This document shows positions 56,907 through 64,000 of a stretch of 64,000 bases of DNA, piece after piece. The position numbers and the translations under genes are program-made. The stretch is from Candidatus Vicinibacter proximus (GTDB lineage: Bacteria > Bacteroidota > Bacteroidia > Chitinophagales > Saprospiraceae). The notes under the pieces were generated by a model. That model was not told the DNA's origin and did not search any database. It worked only from the letters and a program-made list of their open reading frames with translations. The stretch is from the NCBI GenBank assembly GCA_016713905.1, contig JADJOE010000001.1, forward strand, positions 993,001 through 1,057,000, written 5' to 3'. Positions within the stretch are counted from its first letter, which is position 1. Each line of letters begins with the position of its first letter.

Positions 56907-56955
56907 TGTCTGAACTGGGATTTATGGGATTGTTGGGATTTGTGGGATTGACTAT
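56907..56955. repeat. Composite palindromic repeat, block 5 (single right arm)
   Basis: One right arm (tgtctgaactgggatttatg, then ggattgttgggatttgtggg) follows the stop of paralogue 3, at the same distance as after paralogue 2. No left arm is present on its right, so it is a half element. Confidence 0.8.
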
Positions 56956-57064
56956 TTAAGAAGGATCTCCAATTTCAGATTTTACTACAAGAAGTATTAA
57001 ACGGATGAATTTACGAAGGGTAGCTTGTTTTTTATATATTTGGAACAAATTTCCACCGATTACT

Positions 57065-57676
57065 ATGTTGCCACCAAAAGTAAATTTTGAGGAATTAGAT
57101 GGGAATACCATTATTTCCTTAATGGCACAGGGAAATATGCAAATTTTAGATCAGGTATATGACGCCTATAAACCGGCTTATCTTAATTGGGCCAGGAGAC
57201 AATTCTCGTCCATCAATCAACAGGATTTGTTGGATAGTTGGCATGATGCAGTAATTGCATTTTATGAACAAGTCATTGCTCGTAAGCTGGTTAGTCTAAG
57301 TTGTGCTTTGAAGACTTACTTATTTACTATAGGGTACCGATCATTGTTGAGAAAGCATAAAAAAGTTAAGGAAATAATTGAGGATACAGAAATAGATAAG
57401 CATTTCCTGGAGGCTTCTGTTAATTTGTTTTTTGAGGAGGAAGATCCCTTTCTTGAGCAAAAATCCATACTTCTAAAAGCAATTAATGAATTGCCAGCCC
57501 AAAGTCAACAGGTTTTGATGTTAAGATTTATCGATGGAAAATCATTAAAGGACATATCGGAAATTGTACATTACAATTCTTTAAATGTTTTGAGTGCAAC
57601 CATATCCAGGAGTTTGAAGCTATTAAAGAGTAAGATTCATGACAAATTGGAAATAAAAAAGCATGAAGGAAATTGA
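57065..57676 (+). CDS. ECF-like RNA polymerase sigma factor
   Basis: About 203 residues from ATG 57065 (MLPPKVNFEELDGNTIISLM); the open frame extends 20 residues upstream to 57005. Region 2 includes MAQGNMQILDQVYDAYKPAY and QQDLLDSWHDAVIAFYEQVI. Region 4 is ELPAQSQQVLMLRFIDGKSL then KDISEIVHYNSLNVLSATIS, an HTH with SRSLKLLKSK. The sequence is more divergent than the sigma factor at 313-921. The last 14 bases overlap the next gene, an anti-sigma-like membrane protein, so the pair is translationally coupled. Two TPR-CHAT genes follow. Confidence 0.88.
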   Translation: MLPPKVNFEELDGNTIISLMAQGNMQILDQVYDAYKPAYLNWARRQFSSINQQDLLDSWHDAVIAFYEQVIARKLVSLSCALKTYLFTIGYRSLLRKHKKVKEIIEDTEIDKHFLEASVNLFFEEEDPFLEQKSILLKAINELPAQSQQVLMLRFIDGKSLKDISEIVHYNSLNVLSATISRSLKLLKSKIHDKLEIKKHEGN

Positions 57677-58580
57677 TCAGGAATGGATTGAAGCTTATCT
57701 GGCAGGGGAACTGACTGATAAACAAAGAGCTATTTTGGAATCCAGGATGGCAGAAGATGCTGTCTTAAGACAGGAAGTTGAAGATTATAAATTGAGTATA
57801 CAAGCCTTGCGTCTCAAAAGAAGGGAGGAGTTGAAGGAGCGTTTTAAGAATAGAGATCAGGTAAATGCAAAAGTTTTTCCCTGGAAATTAATTGTCTTGG
57901 CCATTTTACTTATATGTGTTCTGTTTTGGGTATGGAATAATCAAAATGGAAGTCCTCCAATATTGCATGAGGTAGAGCAATTAAGCGATTCAACCTCCAT
58001 AAGAGAAGATTTAAATGTTCCGGCAGATACGCTTAAGAACATTCCAAACCCAACAGAGAATGAAGCGAAGAAAATTATCCCAGCTCCGGTAAAAAAATTA
58101 AAACCCTCTGCTAATAAATTAAAACAACAACCCATAGCTGCCAACGGTTACACCCATGAGGAATTATTTGCAATGAATTTTAAGCCATACAAGGATGAAA
58201 CAATGAATTTAAACTTACGGGGAAATGAACCATTAAGTGCTTATGATCAATTCATAAAATTCTATTGGGATGGAAAGTATCAGGAAGTTATTCTTTCGTT
58301 TAATCAATTGAATACTGCTTTGCAAAATAATGACAACGTGCTTTTTATAAAGTCAAATGCTTTAATGTACAATGGAGAAATTGATCAGGCCAAGCAGTTG
58401 CTCGAAAGTATTATTAGACGCAACAGGACAAGATATTCGATTGAGGCCAGATGGAATCTTGGATTATGTTATTTGAGAACCAATGATTTGACAAAAGCCA
58501 AAGAACAATTTAGGGTGGTAAAATCTTTTGATCAGACAAGATATAAAATGTCTGTTGAAAAATTATTGCGACAATTCTGA
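57663..58580 (+). CDS. Single-pass anti-sigma-like membrane protein with TPR-like periplasmic domain
   Basis: A 305-residue protein. The N-terminal ~75 residues (IDQEWIEAYLAGELTDKQRA, ILESRMAEDAVLRQEVEDYK) resemble the cytoplasmic part of zinc-free anti-sigma factors. One membrane segment follows (FPWKLIVLAILLICVLFWVW, ~78-97). A Pro/Lys-rich linker of ~80 residues leads to a C-terminal TPR-like part (YDQFIKFYWDGKYQEVILSF, YNGEIDQAKQLLESIIRRNR, NLGLCYLRTNDLTKAKEQFR). It overlaps the sigma gene by 14 bases. It probably holds the sigma factor at the membrane and senses or binds a partner in the periplasm; release by proteolysis is a hypothesis suggested by the TPR-CHAT neighbours. Confidence 0.8.
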   Translation: MKEIDQEWIEAYLAGELTDKQRAILESRMAEDAVLRQEVEDYKLSIQALRLKRREELKERFKNRDQVNAKVFPWKLIVLAILLICVLFWVWNNQNGSPPILHEVEQLSDSTSIREDLNVPADTLKNIPNPTENEAKKIIPAPVKKLKPSANKLKQQPIAANGYTHEELFAMNFKPYKDETMNLNLRGNEPLSAYDQFIKFYWDGKYQEVILSFNQLNTALQNNDNVLFIKSNALMYNGEIDQAKQLLESIIRRNRTRYSIEARWNLGLCYLRTNDLTKAKEQFRVVKSFDQTRYKMSVEKLLRQF

Positions 58581-58608
58581 TATGGGTTAATTAATCTTTG
58601 AGAATTGG

Positions 58609-61600
58609 ATGGGAAACTTTTATATGAATAATTTCATAAGAATCAATCGGTCTGAACATCGTTCTTTAAAGATTGATTTTAGCAAGTTGAAATGCATTTG
58701 CATCATCATAATAATTTGGAGACCTTTTCTAGTATTTTCACAAAGTGTAGATTCCATCGCCATTAAGGAGATTGATAGTTTGATTCAGGTGTCACAAAAA
58801 TTTAATTCAAAAGATAATTTTGTCAAAGCACTTGAAGTTAATTCACTCTCTGAAAAAATTGCTTTGGAAAAGTTTGGACGAGAATCAGTTTCATATGGTA
58901 AGATTTGCCATAACAAGGGAAGAATATTGAATTCTAAAGGGGATTACTTACAAGCTGAAAGCGCATACTTGGAAGCAAAATTCATCAGGGCATTGGTTTT
59001 AGGAGAAGAACACCCTGAGTATTTGGGGACATTAATCAACCTTGCAACTTTGTATAGTAAATTGTCGAGATTTGATGAAGCTGAAGCACTATTTTTAACT
59101 TCTAAATCTAGTTTTGAAAAAAATGTTAAAAATTTAGAGCATCCTTTTTATAAAAATTGTATTATTAATTTGGGTAATTTGTATTTAAAATTGGGTAAAT
59201 TTAGCAGTTGTGAGGTACTATTTTTACAATCGAAAGCAATAAGTGAAAAAAAATTTGGGAAAAAACATGCCGATTATGGCCAAGCATTATTAAATCTGGC
59301 AGTTTTATACAACAAAGTAGGTGAATATAACAAGGCAGAATCATTGTACTTAGAAACGAAATTAATTTATGAAGGATTGATGGATAAAGAAGATCCAAAA
59401 TTATTAAAACTTCTTAATAATATTGGAAGATTGTATTTTGATTTATTTCAATATGACAAGGCTGAAATTTTCTATACTGAATTGAAAGTAATTTATGAGA
59501 AAGCACATATCAGGGACAGCATCGAATATGCTACCTACCTGGATAATCATGCAATTTTATACTTTATGCTTGGTCATTATGATAAGGCAGAAACTTTCTA
59601 CCTTAAATCTATTAATATAACTGAAAATATTTTAGGGAAGTATAATCCAAATTATCTTTCATGTCAAAATAATCTAGCCATATTATACCAAACTATTGGC
59701 CAATATTCAAAGGCAGAATACCATTATATTGAATCCAAGGAAATTCGCGAAAAAGTTTTTGGCAATAAGCATTTTGAATATGCTGCAAGTCTGAACAATA
59801 TGTCAAGTTTTTATTGTGAAATTGGCAAATATGATAAAGCAGAACTACTCTGCTTAGAAGCCAAATCAATCATAGAAATATCACTCGGTAGTGATCATCC
59901 TGAATATGCAAATGTTTTAAGCAGTCTTGCAAACTTGTATATGAATATTGGTAAATATGACAAAGTTGAAGGTCTATTGTTAGAAGCCAAAGAGATATAT
60001 GAAAAGTCACTTGGAAGGAATCACGACTCTTATTTAAGGTGCTTGTGGAATCTTGGAAAATTTTATGGATTACAATGTAAGTTCTCCGTTTTAGACCATT
60101 TATTTACAGAATTAGGCACCCTCTATCAGGCAAGAATGACCAAGATGGTGTCATTCCTTTCAGAAATTGAGTTGAATAAGGTTAGTACAGATTTTAGAAT
60201 CATTAATGATAATTTGAATTCATTACTGCGTGCAAAAATGACTGTGGAAGATTTAAGTCAGGGAAGTATGCTTGATGACCTGGCATATGACTACACTCTA
60301 TTTAGTAAAGGATTTCTCTTGAACGCAGCCATGCGATTAAATAATCTTTCAAATACTTCTGTGGAATGCACTGAGGGAAGACTTCAACTTAAGAATTGTT
60401 TAAGACTCTTAAATGCAGAATATTCAAAACCCATTTTTGAAAGAAAAGGTGTATTAGAACTAGAAGAACAGTCCAACAATTTAGAAAAAAAACTGATTAA
60501 TAATGTATCTGGATATGGGGAAATATTTAGGCAAGTAAAATGGCAGGAAGTTCAATCTGTTTTAAAGTGGAATGAAATATCAATTTAGTTCATTCATTCT
60601 TTCTATTATAGTAATTACTACCATACAAGAAATATAGACAGCATTTCATATGCAGCTCTGATATTGCTACCAGGCGATTCTACACCTCGTTTTGTTCATT
60701 TATTCGAATCAAGTGACCTGAATCAGTTATTGACTTATTCACAATCTAAGGGAATGGATTATGTTGCAGAAGTATATCGCCCTAGCCAAGGTTATGAATC
60801 AGACTTTAGTTTACACAATGCAAAATCTCTTTATGAATTGATCTGGCAGCCTTTGGAACCCTACCTTAAAGGTGTGCGTAGAATTTATTATTCTCCAAGT
60901 GGATTGTTGCATCGAATCAATCAAAATGCAATTGCTATTAATGATCAAACTTTGCTTTCTGATAAATATGAATTGATTCAATTGGGCAGCACAAGACAAT
61001 TGGTGTTAAACGGAGATGGAAAAAATTCGCAAATTCTTGATGCTTGTATATTCGGCGGCATAAATTTTGAAATGGATACCACTTCATCGATTGAAGAAAA
61101 TAATCGGTTAAATATTGATGGGATTGCATTGAGAACTGAACTCAGTTTTTCTGATACAGATTCAACCTTGAGGGGGGGGAGCTGGACCTACCTCAAAGGA
61201 TCTGATCAGGAAGCAGATGAAATCAACAGTATAATTCGTAAGGCAAGTATCCGCAGTCATCTCTTTAAGGGACATGAAGCATCTGAACAAGCCTTCAAAA
61301 AGCTCGGAGACTTTGAAAATGAATCACCAAAAATCATTCACATCTCCACTCATGGATATTTTTTTCCTGATCCAGGGTATGTGGTCTCCTCAAATATCGT
61401 AGAGGCAAGCGACGGTGAGACAAGTAATCCAGACAAGAAGGCCAGAGCAAAAGTGGCATTGATTAAACCAATCCTAATTCATGGAATAGAAGAACCTGGT
61501 TTTAAGAGGTCCGAGCATCCTATGTTACGATCCGGTCTTATTTTGGCAGGAGGTAATCATGCCTGGAAAACAGGTAAGCCTTTCAAACCTGATGCGGAGG

Positions 61601-61936
61601 ATGGTATATTAACCGCTTATGAAATAAGCCAGTTAAATTTAAAAAATACAGAGTTGGTGGTGCTCTCTGCATGCGAGACAGGGCTTGGAGACATACAGGG
61701 TAATGAAGGAGTGTATGGACTTCAGAGGGCCTTTAAAATCGCAGGGGTTAAGAACCTGATCATGTCTTTATGGCAAGTGCCGGATCAACAAACCAGCGAA
61801 CTCATGACTTCTTTTTTATAAGTATTGGCTAATTAATAAGAAAAGTATTCGCGAATCCCTAAAATTAGCCCAGAATGATTTAAGGAAGAAGGGTTTGGAG
61901 CCTTTTTTTTGGGCGGGGTTTGTGTTGGTTGAGTGA
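58609..61936 (+). pseudogene. TPR-CHAT protein 1 (caspase-like protease), interrupted by a stop codon and a frameshift
   Basis: The frame runs from ATG 58609. A hydrophobic export signal ends in FSQ (CICIIIIIWRPFLVFSQ), and about ten 42-residue TPRs follow (GKYDKAELLCLEAKSIIEIS, LANLYMNIGKYDKVEGLLLE). A single TAG at 60586-60588 interrupts, and the same frame continues into the CHAT domain (ALILLPGDSTPRFVHLFESS, SPKIIHISTHGYFFPDPG with the catalytic His, ELVVLSACETGLGDIQGNEG with the catalytic Cys). A T6 run at 61812-61817 then shifts the frame; with one T less it reads FYKYWLINKKSIRESLKLAQ and stops at 61934-61936. In TPR-CHAT 2 the TAG site is Glu (AIEFVHF). Restored length is ~1,108 residues. 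Confidence 0.88.
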
Positions 61937-61968
61937 TACAATTGAATTTAAATATTTAGTTTAATTCC

Positions 61969-64000
61969 ATGAATAGATTATTCGTTTTCCTATTATTTTA
62001 TTTCTATGATTCACTATTAAATGGACAAATTGTTGATTCAATTATAATAAAAAAGTTGATAGTTTAATTATTGTTTCCAAAGAATTTGCAAGTAGTAAAA
62101 ATTATCTTAAGGCTATTGAGATAAATTCTATTGCAGAAAAATTAGTTTTAGAAAAACTTGGTCAGGAATCAGCTGCATTTGGAAAAATCTGTTTACATTA
62201 TGGAGTCATAATGTATTCTAAAAGAGACTATTTGGAAGCAGAAAAATGGTACTTATTAGCAAAGGATATTCAAGAAAGAATATTAGGTAAGCATAATGCT
62301 GATTATGCAAATACATTAAACAATCTAGGTATTTTATATTGGAGCAAAGGTGATTTTATCAAATCGGAACCATTCTTTATTGAAGCGCTAGCTATTAGAG
62401 AATTAGTTTATGGAAAATTTAATTCCGAATATGCTAAGAGTTTAAATAATTTAGCTCAACTATATACTAACTTAGGTAAATATGATAAAGCAGAATTATT
62501 TCACGTTGAATGTAAATCTATTAGACAAAAAGTCTTTGGGTTACAACATCCAGATTATATTGGGACTTTAATAAATTTGTCATCTTTATATAGAAATATT
62601 GGCGATTTTGAGAAATGTGAACCACTTTTGCTAGAAGCCAAGGCTTTATGGGAAAAGTTTTGGGATAAATTGCATCCAACTTATTCGGCAATTCTTATAA
62701 ATCTAGGGCTATTGTATTATGATTTAGGACAATATGAAAAAGCAGAAGTTCTTTACTTGACTGCAAAATCTATTTTTGAAACTAAAACAATGGATTTTAA
62801 TAATCCTTTTTATTTTAATTGTATTATCAATTTGGCGACTTTATATCAAAATTTGGGGAATTACCCAGAAGCTGAAGCTCTTTACATAATGGCAAAAGAT
62901 ATACAATTTAAGTTGTATGGAAAAAACCATCAAAATTATGCAACAAACTTGAACAATCTAGGTACCTTGTATAAAGACATGGGTCAATTTGAAAAAGCTG
63001 AAAGTTTATTGATAGAAGCAAAAGATATTCGTGAAAGTGTGTTAGGGAAAGAACACAATGATTATTTATATAGTCTAGTACAATTGGCATTTTTGTACTT
63101 AAAAAACAATAATAATGCGAAAGCGGAAATATTACTTCTTGAAGCTAAGTCAAAACAGGAAGAAATATTGGGAACAGAACATCCAGACTATATTTGGAGT
63201 TTAAAAGGTCTTACTGATTTATATATTGAATATGGTAAGTATGATTTAGCATTTAATCTAGTTCAAAGGATATTTGAGTTGAATCAAGGATTTATATTTA
63301 AGGTTAATAATTTTCTGTCTGAAAAGGAAATGAGTCAATTTTTAAATAGGAGTTTACAAGTTCAAGATCTAAGCCTTTCCTATGCGAGCGAAACAAGAAG
63401 TAATTTAGTAGGTAAAACTTGTTTTGATATTTCTCTTTTTTATAAGGGAATAATCCTTAATTCAACTTTAAAAATCAAGCAACTTGCGTTATCAAATCCT
63501 GGGTCTGTTGAAAATCTTAATCAACTTAAATTTTATCATCGGTTATTATCAATTGAATATTCTAAGCCTAAATCCGTACAAAGGAATCTAGTTGAATTGG
63601 AAATTAAAGTGAACAGTTTAGAAAAGGAGTTAAACAGGTCAAATTCAGACTACAGAGAAATTTTAACACCTGTTAACTGGAAGCAAGTACAAAACATGCT
63701 CCGCATGGGGGAAACAGCAATTGAGTTTGTGCATTTTAAAAATTTGATTGGAAGCCAATCCAATATTAATACGTATGCAGCCCTGGTATTGCTTCCGGGT
63801 GATTCATTTCCTCATTTCGTGCCTCTTTTTGATGAAGAGAAACTGAATCAATTCTTGTCGAATTCCCAATCAAGGAGAATGGATTATGTTGCTGATTTAT
63901 ACAATTTATCAATTCAACGGGGAGCATTACCCAATGAAATTACTAATTCCCTTTATGAGTTGATATGGAAACCATTAGGTCCATACCTTAAAAGAGTTAC
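61969..64000 (+). pseudogene. TPR-CHAT protein 2, frameshifted near start, 3' end outside window
   Basis: ATG 61969 opens a signal peptide (MNRLFVFLLFYFYDSLLNGQ) and VDSIIIKK, then an A-run at 62049-62054 (six A, seven needed) shifts the frame. The next frame runs open to the window edge as VDSLIIVSKEFASSKNYLKA, followed by about ten 42-residue TPRs (ILGKHNADYANTLNNLGILY, LGQYEKAEVLYLTAKSIFET) and the start of the CHAT domain (METAIEFVHF-type region, AALVLLPGDSFPHFVPLF). The catalytic His and Cys would lie beyond 64000. It is a close paralogue of the gene at 58609-61936 and starts 32 bases after it. Confidence 0.85.

Noticed and set aside
57065..64000. Type III-E CRISPR (craspase) locus
   Set aside because: The gene logic is similar, but no gRAMP/Cas7-11, Cas1, or repeat array is present in the window.
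1..64000. tRNA, rRNA or riboswitch genes
   Set aside because: Intergenic regions were read for cloverleaf, rRNA-like and common riboswitch patterns and none could be supported by eye.

Overview
The window comes from a Bacteroidota genome, most likely of the Saprospiria/Chitinophagia type (inference). The signs are several secreted proteins ending in type IX secretion (T9SS) sorting domains of type A and of type B (gliding-motility CHU_C type), a SusC/SusD pair, signal peptides ending in xxAQ or xxSQ, ECF sigma factors paired with membrane partners, large TPR-CHAT proteins, and one TAnnTTTG-type promoter. No rRNA, tRNA, CRISPR array or phage module was seen. Many genes carry single-base indels or single stop codons, so either this is a long-read assembly with residual errors or there is real gene decay; both are kept open.

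Layout. 1-5263: a partial fasciclin gene, an ECF sigma factor with a membrane-anchored beta-barrel protein, a frameshifted GNAT, a VOC protein and an FG-GAP/T9SS protein. 5652-10545: an AT-rich patch of small unrelated genes on the minus strand (truncated intradiol dioxygenase, serine hydrolase, GNAT, two secreted unknowns), separated by nested palindromes ending in GTTRRRY/RYYYAAC-like cores. It abuts a tyrosine recombinase gene broken by one stop codon and looks like an integron-style cassette array. 10730-16240: a three-gene set (2-oxoacid dehydrogenase E2, a TPR-PD40-OmpA-SPOR-like envelope protein, a methyltransferase) and a frameshifted cinA. 16424-22242: an operon of DUF4956 membrane protein, HlyD adaptor, TolC-like protein and TonB-receptor-like barrel, followed by a small membrane protein and a DinB-family protein.

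23400-33400 and 49400-56955: three paralogous giant secreted proteins (FG-GAP head, twelve ~49-residue GCDS repeats, type B sorting domain). Two are in tandem and one lies ~24 kb away. Each ends directly at a composite palindromic repeat that recurs at least fourteen times in the window. The copies are mosaics of each other, which suggests gene conversion. Between them lie a TSP3/OmpA protein, an AlkB-type hydroxylase, a frameshifted galM, an RsmB-type rRNA methyltransferase, SusD/SusC, a TIGR01777 epimerase, an incomplete oligopeptide ABC transporter and a TolC protein.

57065-64000: an ECF sigma factor, an overlapping single-pass anti-sigma-like protein with a TPR-like periplasmic part, and two paralogous exported TPR-CHAT proteins. 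The order sigma / anti-sigma-like / TPR-CHAT protease resembles the logic of the type III-E CRISPR accessory module (Csx29 TPR-CHAT protease, Csx30, ECF sigma) but without any CRISPR component. This is the best candidate for an undescribed proteolytic signalling system in the window.
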